A stretch of DNA of 64,000 bases. Source: UBA1447 sp964612185 (GTDB taxonomy: Bacteria > Bacillota > Clostridia > Oscillospirales > Acutalibacteraceae). Both the position numbers and the translations under genes were made by a program. The DNA lies in assembly GCA_964612185.1 (NCBI GenBank), contig CAZTCR010000006.1, forward strand, positions 33,175 to 97,174, given 5' to 3'. The notes below the pieces were generated by a model. That model worked only from the letters and a program-made list of their open reading frames with translations, had not been told where the DNA came from and did no database searches. How positions within the stretch are numbered: the first letter of the stretch is position 1; the number at the start of each line of letters is the position of its first letter. Below, piece after piece: positions 1-8,340 of this stretch.

Positions 1-282
1 GTATTGTTCGCAAATGTAACGGTGGAAAAAGGCGCGAAGGTCAACTATTCTATCGTTATGCCCGGCACCGTCATCAAATCCGGCGCAGTTGTGCAATACG
101 CAATTGTCGCGGAGGATGCCGTTATCGGAGAAAACGCGGTTATCGGTGAATGCCCGGAGAATATGGAAAACAGGGACGACTGGGGGATTGCGGTCGTGGG
201 CAACGGGGTTGCCGTTGAACCGGGTACAAAAGTCCCGCCGAAAGCGATGTTGGAAAGTACTATCGGGGGTGCAAAGCAATGA
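1..282 (+). CDS. glgC: Glucose-1-phosphate adenylyltransferase GlgC, 3' end only
   Basis: This is the C-terminal 93 residues of a protein whose start lies left of the window. The visible part is a left-handed beta-helix of hexapeptide-like repeats (V-x-x-G-A-x-V, then VIGENAVIGE), as at the end of GlgC, which makes ADP-glucose from ATP and glucose-1-phosphate for glycogen synthesis. Its TGA stop overlaps the ATG of the next gene (ATGA), which points to translational coupling with glgD. The name rests on the helix plus the glgD/glgA context, because the catalytic domain is not visible. Confidence 0.85.
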   Translation, partial: VLFANVTVEKGAKVNYSIVMPGTVIKSGAVVQYAIVAEDAVIGENAVIGECPENMENRDDWGIAVVGNGVAVEPGTKVPPKAMLESTIGGAKQ

Positions 283-1397
283 GAGCGAACAATGTATTAG
301 GCATCATTTACTCCAACTCCTATGACTCGGTGCTTTCCGAACTCACCAATTTGCGCACAATGGGTTCCGTGCCCTTTGGCGGGCGCTACCGGCTAATTGA
401 CTTTCCGCTTTCCAACATGGTCAACAGCGGCATTTCGACCGTCGGGGTGATTACCAAGAGTAATTACCGCTCCCTCATGGATCACCTGGGCACCGGCAAG
501 CCGTGGGATTTGTCCCGGAAACGCGCGGGCATGTTTATCCTGCCGCCGTTTTCAAGCGCCGGGTCCGGCGGTGTTTACCGCAACCGTATCGAAGCGCTTC
601 AGGGCAGCATGGCTTTTATCAACCGGTCCAAAGAAGAGTTCGTTGTGATGTGCGACTGCAATGTGATTTGCAACCTCGATTTTGAAAAACTTTTAACCGC
701 GCATACCGAAAAAGCGGCTGACATCACCATCGGCTACGCCTATGGCAACGCGCCGAAACTTGACGATATGATGACCTTGACCTTTGATGAAAGCGGCAGC
801 GTCACAAACACCGCCCTTTACCAGTGCGGCGCAAAGGATACCGCGTTTTCGCTGAACATCTTTGTGATGAGAAAGGCGCTGTTGGAGCGGCTGATTAACG
901 AAGCCGCCTGCTTGAATCTGGTTGATTTTGAGCAGGACATTATCCGCAGAAATATTGACACCCTTCATATCTGCGGGTACGAGTGCAGCGGTTTTATCCG
1001 CACGCTCGACGGCATTCAAAGTTATTATGACATCAGCATGGAACTGCTGAATATTGAAAACAGAAATGCGCTGTTCACGCGCGAACGCCCGGTGTATACG
1101 AAACTGCGGGACGATATGCCGGCCATTTACTCCCTGGGCTCGCATGTGACCAACAGCCTCGTCGCTGACGGATGCAAAATCGAAGGAGAGGTGGAAAACT
1201 GCGTGCTGTTCCGCCGTGTTCACATCGCCAAGGGCGCGGTGGTAAAAAACTCCATCATTATGCAGGACACTTTTGTGGGTGAAGGCGCCAGGCTTAACTG
1301 CGTGATAACGGACAAGAATGCCGTCATCAAGCCCGGCAAAACCCTCAGCGGAGCGGAAAACTTCCCCGTGTTTGTGGGCAAGGGCATTGTGATTTAA
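279..1397 (+). CDS. glgD: Glycogen biosynthesis protein GlgD
   Basis: A 372-residue homologue of ADP-glucose pyrophosphorylase of the Firmicute GlgD type. The N-terminal nucleotidyltransferase fold carries VPFGGRYRLIDFPLSN near residues 32-47. The glycine-rich catalytic loop of true GlgC is replaced by NSYDSVLSELTNLR, which is the usual sign of the non-catalytic or regulatory subunit. The C-terminus has the beta-helix repeats (about residues 285-372). GlgC and GlgD together form the active Firmicute enzyme. The gene overlaps glgC by 4 bp and lies in the same operon as the GH172 gene and glgA. Confidence 0.93.
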   Translation: MRANNVLGIIYSNSYDSVLSELTNLRTMGSVPFGGRYRLIDFPLSNMVNSGISTVGVITKSNYRSLMDHLGTGKPWDLSRKRAGMFILPPFSSAGSGGVYRNRIEALQGSMAFINRSKEEFVVMCDCNVICNLDFEKLLTAHTEKAADITIGYAYGNAPKLDDMMTLTFDESGSVTNTALYQCGAKDTAFSLNIFVMRKALLERLINEAACLNLVDFEQDIIRRNIDTLHICGYECSGFIRTLDGIQSYYDISMELLNIENRNALFTRERPVYTKLRDDMPAIYSLGSHVTNSLVADGCKIEGEVENCVLFRRVHIAKGAVVKNSIIMQDTFVGEGARLNCVITDKNAVIKPGKTLSGAENFPVFVGKGIVI

Positions 1398-1423
1398 AAT
1401 CTAATTTGGAAGGATTGTTCTCT

Positions 1424-2506
1424 ATGTACGACGGTCTCAACAATTCACTCGGTAATCTCTGGCAGCTTTCCAACGCGAAATCCCGCTCGATTTGCCCGGA
1501 AAACCCGACCGGCGAAGTTGGCGGCGGCGCAAGATGCGAAATGGATGACGGCATTGCCGCCGGCGCGGCCCGCGACCTTGGCAAAGGCTGGAAAGTGAAC
1601 CCCTATATCGCTATCGGCAGCAACGAAACCAGGGTTCTGGCGGAAATCGACGGCCCGGGCATTATCAACCACATCTGGTGTACCCCGGGCGACAACTGGC
1701 GGTTTTATATTTTACGGATTTACTGGGACGGGCAGGAACATCCCTCGGTCGAATGCCCGTTGGGCGACTTTTTCGCAAGCGGCTGGGACATTTACGCGCC
1801 GCTTTCTTCCCTTGCGGTTTGCGTGAACCCGGGCCGCGCGTTTAACTGCTACTGGCAGATGCCGTTTCAAAAGCACTGTAAAATCACTGTTGAAAATATC
1901 AACACCAAAACCAATTCCCTGTATTACCAAATTGATTACTCACTCACGGATGTTCCGCAGGACGCCGCATATTTTCACGCGCAGTTCCGCCGCGTCAATC
2001 CCCTGCCGTACAAAGATGTTTACACCATTTTAGACGGAATCAAAGGTAAGGGTCATTATGTCGGCACTTATATGGCGTGGGGCGTCAACAACCGCGGCTG
2101 GTGGGGCGAGGGCGAAATCAAGTTTTATGTGGACAGCGATAACGAATACCCGACCATCTGCGGCACCGGCACCGAAGATTATTTTTGCGGGTCCTACAAC
2201 TTTGAAAACAAAGTCGACCACCGGTATGAACCCTTTACCACCCCGTATGCCGGGCTGTCGCAGGTAATCTGCCCGGACGGGCTCTACCATTCACAGCAGC
2301 GCTTCGGGCTTTATCGTTGGCATATCACGGACCCCATCCGGTTTGAAAACAAACTTTCCGTCACCATTCAAGCCCTCGGCTGGCGTGACGGCGGGCGATA
2401 TCTGCCGCTGCAGGACGATATTGCGAGCGTTGCTTACTGGTATCAGACCTTGCCGACCGTGCCTTTCCCGGCGCTGCCGGATCGGGATGGATTGGAAATA
2501 ATATAA
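1424..2506 (+). CDS. DUF2961 / GH172-family protein
   Basis: A 360-residue protein with the DUF2961 (GH172) core. It contains GEGEIKFYVDSD and GTGTEDYFCGSY near residues 220-255, whose conserved Glu residues are the expected catalytic or ligand positions. Characterised family members act on fructofuranosyl or arabinofuranosyl linkages or difructose anhydrides. The substrate here cannot be read from sequence. There is no signal peptide, so it is cytoplasmic. The ATG at 1424 is preferred over an upstream TTG at 1406 because GGAAGG sits about 9 nt before it. Its place between glgD and glgA is unusual and suggests a role in carbohydrate storage or turnover. An 87-bp repeat begins 10 nt after its stop. 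Confidence 0.85.
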   Translation: MYDGLNNSLGNLWQLSNAKSRSICPENPTGEVGGGARCEMDDGIAAGAARDLGKGWKVNPYIAIGSNETRVLAEIDGPGIINHIWCTPGDNWRFYILRIYWDGQEHPSVECPLGDFFASGWDIYAPLSSLAVCVNPGRAFNCYWQMPFQKHCKITVENINTKTNSLYYQIDYSLTDVPQDAAYFHAQFRRVNPLPYKDVYTILDGIKGKGHYVGTYMAWGVNNRGWWGEGEIKFYVDSDNEYPTICGTGTEDYFCGSYNFENKVDHRYEPFTTPYAGLSQVICPDGLYHSQQRFGLYRWHITDPIRFENKLSVTIQALGWRDGGRYLPLQDDIASVAYWYQTLPTVPFPALPDRDGLEII

Positions 2507-2515
2507 CGAGCGGCC

Positions 2516-2602
2516 AGTGGTCATAGCGCAGCAGGCTGCGCATTTAAAACTCAACTGCCGGCGTACAGAATGCCGGCACCGCAGGGCGGGAGTTGAATTT
2601 TG
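2516..2602. repeat. 87-bp cruciform-forming element, copy 1
   Basis: This stretch matches the reverse complement of 50411-50497 at roughly nine positions in ten by eye, starting AGTGGTCATAGCGCAGCAGG and ending GGGAGTTGAATTTT. It holds a perfect GCGCAGC/GCTGCGC hairpin. A larger structure has imperfect AAACTCAACT/AGTTGAATTT outer arms around GCCGGC inner arms. No ORF is present. Confidence 0.85.
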
Positions 2603-2669
2603 TAAGCGGGAGAAGTTGCATTGCAACTTTAAATGAACCCGGGACGGGTTCTATGTGGTCAGCAACGAT

Positions 2670-2693
2670 GGGACGGAAAACCCGTCCCCTACA
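2670..2693. repeat. GGGACGG/CCGTCCC palindromic repeat
   Basis: A hairpin GGGACGG-AAAAC-CCGTCCC followed by CTACA, directly before the glgA ribosome site. The same unit occurs at 16677, 22401 and 58670. A diverged half (GGGACGGGTTCT) lies just upstream at 2641. Confidence 0.8.
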
Positions 2694-2709
2694 GAGTTTA
2701 GGAGGCAGT

Positions 2710-4128
2710 ATGAAGATTCTCTATGCCATCAGCGAGGCCCTGCCCTTTATGACAACGGGCGGTTTGGGCGATGTCGGCGGTTCTTTGCCGCAGGCGCTGC
2801 GCAAACGCCGAACCGCCTGCCGGGTCGTGATGCCGCTTTACAAAGGGATTAGCGAAGACCTGCGGGAAACGATGAAGTTTATTACCAGCATTGTCGTTCC
2901 TGTGGCCTGGCGCCGGCAGTATTGCGGTATCTATGAAGCGAAAAGCGGCGGCGTAATCTACTACTTGCTCGACAACGAGTACTATTTCAAACGGGACGGT
3001 CTTTACGGCCATTACGACGACGCGGAGCGTTTTGCCTTTTTTTCGCGCGCGGTGCTGGAAATCATCCCGGCAATTGACTTTAAGCCCGATGTTATCCACT
3101 GCAATGACTGGCAGACGGCACTTGTGCCCGTTTACTATTCCACACTATTCGCCCAAAGCGAAGGGTATGAAAACATCAAAACCGTTTTTACCATCCATAA
3201 CATTCAATACCAGGGCATCTACGGCCGTGAGATTATGGGCAGTGTGCTGGGTCTGCCCGACACAAAGGCCTCTCTGCTTGAATACAGCGGTGCCATCAAT
3301 TTGATGAAAGGCGGCATTGAGTGCGCGGACAGGGTAACCACTGTCAGCCCGACCTACGCCAAAGAGATTATGGACCCCTGGTACAGCCACGGACTGGACC
3401 CGATTCTGAGGGCGCGCGGTTTTAAGGTGAGCGGCATTTTGAATGGGATTGATTACATCGGTTACGACCCCGCTGAGGACAAGGATATTGCTTTTAACTA
3501 TTCGGCGGAAGACCCGGCAAACAAGCCGAAAAACAAAGCCGCGCTGCAAGCGCTGCTGGCTTTGCCCGTGAATGGGGAAATACCGCTGATCGGTATCATC
3601 TCCCGGCTTGTTGCGCACAAAGGTTTTGACCTGGTCACGGCCGTGCTGGAGGAACTTTTATGCACAACAGACTGCCAATTAGCCGTGCTCGGCTCCGGCG
3701 ATTATATTTACGAAGAGTTTTTCCGTGTTATGGCCTTGAAATATAAAGGCAGGGTATCTTTTACCAACGGTTTTGTGCCGGCGCTCGCGCGTAAAATCTA
3801 CGCCGGCTGCGACATCTTCCTGATGCCCTCCAAAAGCGAACCCTGCGGACTTTCACAGATGGTGGCGCTGCGCTACGGAACAATCCCCGTTGTGCGGGAA
3901 ACCGGCGGCCTGAAAGATTCTGTCACCGACAGCGGCGACGGCAAAGGCAACGGCTTCACTTTTAAGAGTTACGCGGCGGACGATATGCTTACCGCCTTGC
4001 GGCGCGCGGTCGAAAAGTACGGGGATAAATCGGCGTGGAGCGAATTGGTCGTCCGCGCGCTCCACTGTGACAACAGCTGGGCCGTTTCGGCAAACGAATA
4101 TATCGCCATGTACAAACAATTAATATGA
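2710..4128 (+). CDS. glgA: Glycogen synthase GlgA
   Basis: A 472-residue GT5 starch/glycogen synthase that transfers glucose from ADP-glucose to the growing alpha-1,4-glucan. The N-terminal motif is TTGGLGDVGGSLPQAL (from residue 15), the mid-region has HCNDWQTALVP, and the C-terminal domain has IGIISRLVAHKGFDLV and the active-site stretch MPSKSEPCGLSQMVALRYG. In the E. coli enzyme the first motif begins with Lys15 (KTGGL); here that position is Thr. ATG 2710 is chosen because TTAGGAGG precedes it by the right distance. An open frame back to 2593 only crosses repeat DNA. It is the last gene of the glycogen cluster. Confidence 0.95.
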   Translation: MKILYAISEALPFMTTGGLGDVGGSLPQALRKRRTACRVVMPLYKGISEDLRETMKFITSIVVPVAWRRQYCGIYEAKSGGVIYYLLDNEYYFKRDGLYGHYDDAERFAFFSRAVLEIIPAIDFKPDVIHCNDWQTALVPVYYSTLFAQSEGYENIKTVFTIHNIQYQGIYGREIMGSVLGLPDTKASLLEYSGAINLMKGGIECADRVTTVSPTYAKEIMDPWYSHGLDPILRARGFKVSGILNGIDYIGYDPAEDKDIAFNYSAEDPANKPKNKAALQALLALPVNGEIPLIGIISRLVAHKGFDLVTAVLEELLCTTDCQLAVLGSGDYIYEEFFRVMALKYKGRVSFTNGFVPALARKIYAGCDIFLMPSKSEPCGLSQMVALRYGTIPVVRETGGLKDSVTDSGDGKGNGFTFKSYAADDMLTALRRAVEKYGDKSAWSELVVRALHCDNSWAVSANEYIAMYKQLI

Positions 4129-4161
4129 AAAATCACTTTCAGCGGTGGATTGGAGATTACA

Positions 4162-4866
4162 ATGATTTATGTCACTTCGGACCTGCACGGCAATCTGGCA
4201 GGTTTTCACAAGCTGCTTGATACAATCAACCTCAAGGATACCGACACGCTCTTTGTTTTGGGCGATGTGGTGGACAGGGGACCCGCGCCGGTTGAACTGC
4301 TGATGGATATGGCTTTCCGCCCGAATGTGATGCCTTTGCTTGGCAACCATGATTATGTTGCTTTCACTGTACTCTCACAAATCCGTGATATTGAAGAGGG
4401 TGAAGAGGTTGAAGATTACCTTGACGCGGTAGGCTTGAAGCTGTACGAATGGTGGATGGATAACGGCGGGCAGGTCACGCTCGACGCGTTTTTAGCCGAA
4501 AACGAAGACAGCCGGGAGGATATCCTGGATTACCTGGAGGAATTCACGCTGTACGAAGAGTTGGATGCGGGCGGCTTCAGCTATGTCTTGGTTCATGCCG
4601 GCCTGAGTAATTTCAGCCCGGCGCGCACGCTTGAAAAATACAGCTTAAATGAACTGCTGTTTGAAAAACCGGATTACGGCAAAGTCTATTTTGAAGACAG
4701 AATCCTTGTAACCGGCCACACGCCCACCGCTTGGATTAAGGACTGCCCGGCACATAAGATATTCAGAAAGAACAACCACCTGGCAATTGATTTGAGTGAA
4801 GATAATACAATCGCCGCCGTCCGGCTGGACGACGGCGAGGAATTCTATATAACAACCGGCAACTGA
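4162..4866 (+). CDS. PPP-type metallophosphoesterase
   Basis: A 234-residue calcineurin-like phosphoesterase of the serine/threonine-phosphatase (PrpA/ApaH-like) group. The metal ligands are visible as DLHG (residues 7-10), GDVVDRG (about 34-40), GNHD (about 64-67), HAGLSN (about 142) and GHTPT (about 182). Substrate could be a phosphoprotein or a dinucleotide, and the sequence does not decide. ATG 4162 is used because GGAG at 4152 is suitably placed; a TTG at 4150 is in frame. It follows glgA after 33 nt and may be read with it. Its stop lies 19 nt from the end of the convergent regulator gene. Confidence 0.85.
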   Translation: MIYVTSDLHGNLAGFHKLLDTINLKDTDTLFVLGDVVDRGPAPVELLMDMAFRPNVMPLLGNHDYVAFTVLSQIRDIEEGEEVEDYLDAVGLKLYEWWMDNGGQVTLDAFLAENEDSREDILDYLEEFTLYEELDAGGFSYVLVHAGLSNFSPARTLEKYSLNELLFEKPDYGKVYFEDRILVTGHTPTAWIKDCPAHKIFRKNNHLAIDLSEDNTIAAVRLDDGEEFYITTGN

Positions 4867-4885
4867 AGACAGCAGCAGTACTTTT

Positions 4886-5512
4886 TCAGTTTCCCAAACA
4901 ACTGGACACGCTGTCAATTTGCTCAATAATATACTTTTCCATTTGTGAAACGAGCGTTTTGATACACAGCGGCGGTTCCTCGGAGGGGACTTTCTGCGGA
5001 CCTTTTTCAATTCTGTCAAGCAGGACATTTTGAAGCCCGCTGAGGCATTCTGTAAAGATAAGGTTGTCGACAGGTGTGTTTTCGCCAATCCAATTGCGCG
5101 GCAAATCCCCGGCATTTACCGCCGTAATCAGAAAACGATACATGCTCAGTGCGAAGTACTTCAAAAATACATCGCCGTACGCGGGTGGTCGGTTTCGCAG
5201 TTTTTCCCGCAGAACCGACGAGATACGGAACACGGTGAGGGAATCCATCTTCTTATCCTCCTGTATATCCGTCAAGGCAAAAAATCCTTCATTGAACCCG
5301 TATTTGGAAGAACTGGTTCCCAATAGATAATCACAGGTCACACCGTAATACAACGAGGCTCTCGCAATAAAACTCAAGCCGCATTCGCGTATTCCTTTTT
5401 CATAATGCGACAGCAATGCCTGAGATATACCCAAACCGGCAGCAGCCTCTTTTTGGCTCTGCCCCGCGCCTTTACGCAAATCCGTCAGTCGCATCGCGAA
5501 AGTTCTTTCCAT
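4886..5512 (-). CDS. XRE-family transcriptional regulator
   Basis: A 208-residue protein with an N-terminal Cro/CI helix-turn-helix (about residues 7-60), including QSQKEAAAGLGISQALLSHYEKG followed by the DYLLG tail common in Clostridia. The remaining 140 residues are helical with no recognised domain and may serve oligomerisation or sensing. The second Met (5512) is taken as start because AAAGGA precedes it by 8 nt; the Met at 5521 would have no room for a ribosome site. It is transcribed divergently from the phosphatase-like gene at 5625, which makes that gene a plausible target. Confidence 0.85.
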   Translation of the reverse strand: MERTFAMRLTDLRKGAGQSQKEAAAGLGISQALLSHYEKGIRECGLSFIARASLYYGVTCDYLLGTSSSKYGFNEGFFALTDIQEDKKMDSLTVFRISSVLREKLRNRPPAYGDVFLKYFALSMYRFLITAVNAGDLPRNWIGENTPVDNLIFTECLSGLQNVLLDRIEKGPQKVPSEEPPLCIKTLVSQMEKYIIEQIDSVSSCLGN

Positions 5513-5624
5513 ACCGCCCATCCTTTATACCTAATGTATATTTGCAGTTTTATTATAACTTTCGGATTACAGTTTGTATATGTTACTATTGCACAATCTT
5601 TCCAATGATTTTTTGGAGGAACAA

Positions 5625-6248
5625 ATGAAAACATACCGGATTCATTTTATCAGAAACGCGCTGACCGCCGCGAACATCGACGGCCGGTACATCGGGCATA
5701 CGGATGAACCGCTGAGCGAGCAGGGTATGCGCCAGCTCCAACAGCAGCTCCTTGATGCCCGGTATCCGCAGACCGACGCTGTTTTCAGCAGTCCCCTCCT
5801 GCGCTGCACGCAAACCGCCAACATCCTGTACCCGGACAAAGAACCTATCATTATCAACGATTTGATCGAATACAACTTTGGCGAATTTGAGGGGAAAACA
5901 GCCGCGGAACTTCAGGACTACCCCATGTTCCCCGGTTGGCTCGCGGGGGAACCGGATGCCGAACCGCCGTTCGGAGAAAGCGCGCGTGCTTTTTCCGCAA
6001 GAATCTGCAACTGCCTGGTATTGATTGTTCAGGGGCTGATGAAAACCGGCACAATGGACGCGGTCATCATCACGCACGGCGGGGTCATCATGGCGCTGCT
6101 TGCCGCCTTCGGTCTGCCTGAAGCGCCTATGCACGAGTGGCTTACCCCAAGCGCTTGTGGTTATACTGTTAGTATTATACCATCCGTATGGATGAACGGG
6201 CAGAAGTTCGAGATAATCGGAGAAATTCCCGTTATTTCAATCCCGTGA
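5625..6248 (+). CDS. Histidine-phosphatase-superfamily protein with altered active site
   Basis: A 207-residue phosphoglycerate-mutase-like protein. The family opening R-H-G-x-T-x-x-N appears here as IRNALTAANIDGRYIGHTDEPL, so the phospho-acceptor His of the RHG motif is Asn (codon AAC, one base from CAC) and the Gly is Ala. The second catalytic His (THGGVIMALLAAFG), the FSSPLLRCTQTA motif and an Arg in the first motif remain. Either the protein is a pseudo-enzyme or binding protein, or the change is a recent or sequencing mutation. GGAGGA five bases before ATG 5625 supports the start. It is divergent from the XRE gene. Confidence 0.85.
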   Translation: MKTYRIHFIRNALTAANIDGRYIGHTDEPLSEQGMRQLQQQLLDARYPQTDAVFSSPLLRCTQTANILYPDKEPIIINDLIEYNFGEFEGKTAAELQDYPMFPGWLAGEPDAEPPFGESARAFSARICNCLVLIVQGLMKTGTMDAVIITHGGVIMALLAAFGLPEAPMHEWLTPSACGYTVSIIPSVWMNGQKFEIIGEIPVISIP

Positions 6249-6451
6249 ATTCTCGTTTGACTTTTTTAATCAAAAGGTGTTTAATGTATTTGGAAAAACT
6301 CTTTATGGTATCCGGAAGGAGGAATGTCGTTATCAATCAACAAATCCCCCGGCATTTTTTCGAAACAAAATCGCAGAACAACCGCGCGCATGGTCCGCCG
6401 CGACACCAATTCGACTGTTAAACAGAGACAAAATTGAAGGAGGCTATCTTA

Positions 6452-7252
6452 ATGGGAAACACCGTATACCAACCACACAAATCGTCTCTCGGCGAAATCG
6501 ATGCAAATTATGTTGCGGTCGCTTGTTACGGAGCCGCATTGGTTTTCAGTGCAATTCCTTTCCTCAAATTTGTTGCATGGCTTGCGCCCCTCGTGATTTA
6601 CATCCTTGAGAAAAAAAGTGTTCTGGTAAAATTCCATGCGGTTCAAGCACTGATTCTCAATGCTATCGGCGCAATTCTTTCATTAATTGCCTTTATTGTG
6701 GGCAAAATCATCGTAGCCGCCATAACCCCAGACACCACGGATACGAATTATTGGCTTTATTACTACTCAAGTGATTACGCAAAAGATTTAAAAACAGCTT
6801 CTACTGTCGCATTTCTGTTTGGTTTGTTAGCTTGGATTATCATATTGGGTATTGGTGTATTCCAAGTGCTTTCGGCTATAAATGCTTATAAATACTCGGA
6901 ATACAAGATCCCGATAATTGGTGGTATAGCAACCAAAGTGTCCGAAAAACTCAGTAAAATCAATTTTGGCGGAATAGGCAACACCGCACCACCGCCCGCG
7001 CAAGGTTATACCCCGCCTCCGGCTCAGCAGTGGACGCCCCCCCCCGCGCAGCAGTGGACACCGCCGGCACAGGGATATACACCCCCTCCCGCACAGCCAT
7101 ACACACCGCCCGCGCCTCCCCCCGCACAACCGATGTTTGACACGCAAACCGGCCAGCCGTTAGCGCCGCCGACCCCTCCGCCCGCTGCACCGCCCGCACA
7201 ACCAAAATTTGATACGGAAACCGGCCTGCCGATCAATCCGACCCAAGAATAG
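6452..7252 (+). CDS. DUF4870/Tic20-like membrane protein with proline-rich tail
   Basis: A 266-residue protein. Residues about 20-160 form a DUF4870-like membrane domain with three to four hydrophobic helices and the family-typical LVKFHAVQALIL segment. Residues about 175-266 are a low-complexity tail of P, A, Q and T with repeats such as WTPPPAQQ and two variants of FDT(Q/E)TG. The tail is probably cytoplasmic or a protein-interaction arm. AAGGAGG about 9 nt upstream fixes ATG 6452. It lies 62 nt before a zinc-ribbon protein that also has a PPPAP linker, and the two are likely co-expressed. Function unknown. Confidence 0.8.
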   Translation: MGNTVYQPHKSSLGEIDANYVAVACYGAALVFSAIPFLKFVAWLAPLVIYILEKKSVLVKFHAVQALILNAIGAILSLIAFIVGKIIVAAITPDTTDTNYWLYYYSSDYAKDLKTASTVAFLFGLLAWIIILGIGVFQVLSAINAYKYSEYKIPIIGGIATKVSEKLSKINFGGIGNTAPPPAQGYTPPPAQQWTPPPAQQWTPPAQGYTPPPAQPYTPPAPPPAQPMFDTQTGQPLAPPTPPPAAPPAQPKFDTETGLPINPTQE

Positions 7253-7314
7253 TTTCATTTTCAGCAGTGTTTAACAACTTACAAAACAAGTTATTGATAA
7301 AGGAGTAGAGTATT

Positions 7315-8001
7315 ATGTATTGTCCCAAATGCGGAGCAACAAATGATGACACGTCCAAATTCTGCCTTGGCTGCGGAGGTCCGCTCGGTCAACAGGCAGA
7401 ACCTCCCGCGGCAGCTCCGCCGCCTGCACCGGCCTATAACGCGCCACCTGCATATCAACCGCCCCAGACAAACCCGCCCAAGAAAAGCCATACAGGGATT
7501 ATCGTTGTCATTGCATTAATCTTGGTCCTCGCCATCGGTGCGGCTGCTGTGTTCTTTGTTCTGTCAAACAAGGATGACAAAGATGACAAAAATGATAAGA
7601 ACAGCACAACGGTAGTTACTACGACAGCTAAGGCTGATACGACCAAGGCAAACGCAACAACAGACGAAGAATCGGAATCGCAACCCTCCACTTACTTTTC
7701 TAATCCGTTTGGCACCGGCACTTGGCCAGAAAGTCCGTTGCTGCAAGATGTTCCAAAACCTGCTTATGGTTCAATTTTCACCACCGATGTCAGCGAAGAT
7801 GAAGTAGTTGTAACCTATTCCGGCTGGAGCACGGAACAGTTTACTGACTATGTCGGAATTGTTAAAGCAGCCGGATTTGACCGGGATATTAATGAAGTAA
7901 ACGCCTTTGGCGTTTCAACCTATGAAGCGAATAACGGCAATGTCAAGATAAGCGTTGCAACTGTTATGGGCTTTTATTCAATTACTGTAAATAGATTGTA
8001 A
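7315..8001 (+). CDS. Zinc-ribbon, single-pass membrane protein
   Basis: A 228-residue protein. It begins with a zinc ribbon (CPKCGATNDDTSKFCLGCGG, residues 3-22), continues with a P/A-rich linker (about 28-60), and has one transmembrane helix (about 62-83, IIVVIALILVLAIGAAAVFFV). A charged D/K/N stretch and a Thr-rich stalk follow, then an external domain of about 85 residues ending YSITVNRL. This is a common Firmicute architecture of unknown role. The preceding gene encodes another proline-rich membrane protein. A 12-bp hairpin follows at 8023-8050. Confidence 0.8.
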   Translation: MYCPKCGATNDDTSKFCLGCGGPLGQQAEPPAAAPPPAPAYNAPPAYQPPQTNPPKKSHTGIIVVIALILVLAIGAAAVFFVLSNKDDKDDKNDKNSTTVVTTTAKADTTKANATTDEESESQPSTYFSNPFGTGTWPESPLLQDVPKPAYGSIFTTDVSEDEVVVTYSGWSTEQFTDYVGIVKAAGFDRDINEVNAFGVSTYEANNGNVKISVATVMGFYSITVNRL

Positions 8002-8022
8002 CCGTCTCCGCACACGAATGCA

Positions 8023-8050
8023 GCGGGCAAAGCCAACCGGCTTTGCCCGC
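8023..8050. terminator. Shared hairpin between convergent genes
   Basis: GCGGGCAAAGCC and GGCTTTGCCCGC form a perfect 12-bp stem with a 4-nt AACC loop, between the zinc-ribbon gene and the convergent moaD-like gene. The T-tract is weak (ATTTATAT), so termination is inferred from placement and stem strength. Confidence 0.6.
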
Positions 8051-8079
8051 ATTTATATGTCGCGGCAGAACGCCGCCTT

Positions 8080-8325
8080 TCAGCCGCCCGACGCCGGTGA
8101 CAACAGCCAAACCTCATCGCCGTCATTGAGTTTCTTCCGTTTGGAAGTGCAGCGCTCGCCGTTCAAATAGACCAGCGCCTGCCCGTATTCCACGGTCATG
8201 TCGCCTTCAATAAGCGCATTCATTTTCAGGAATACATCCGCTATATCTTCCGCATCCAAACTTGTCTTAGCAATTTTGGAATCAATTCTCAAAACGCCGA
8301 AACATTTTACATCGACCTTTGCCAT
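8080..8325 (-). CDS. MoaD/ThiS-type sulfur carrier protein
   Basis: An 81-residue beta-grasp protein ending in the Gly-Gly (LLSPASGG) that MoaD and ThiS proteins use as a thiocarboxylate to deliver sulfur to pyranopterin. The gene lies 15 nt after the AOR stop on the same strand, so it probably supplies dithiolene sulfur for the AOR cofactor, although a maturation role specific to AOR is also possible. GGGAGG 8 nt upstream selects ATG 8325; a GTG at 8334 is in frame. No MoaE partner is found in the window. Confidence 0.85.
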   Translation of the reverse strand: MAKVDVKCFGVLRIDSKIAKTSLDAEDIADVFLKMNALIEGDMTVEYGQALVYLNGERCTSKRKKLNDGDEVWLLSPASGG

Positions 8326-8340
8326 TTGAGGCACCTCCCA

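Noticed and set aside
693..1223. Long minus-strand open frame inside glgD
   Set aside because: It is antisense to a well-conserved gene, with no ribosome site or recognisable protein.
6324..6437. A 37-codon basic ORF directly after GGAAGGAGG, upstream of the DUF4870-like gene
   Set aside because: The ribosome-like sequence ends one base before the ATG, too close for initiation, and the peptide matches nothing. The region is better read as a leader.
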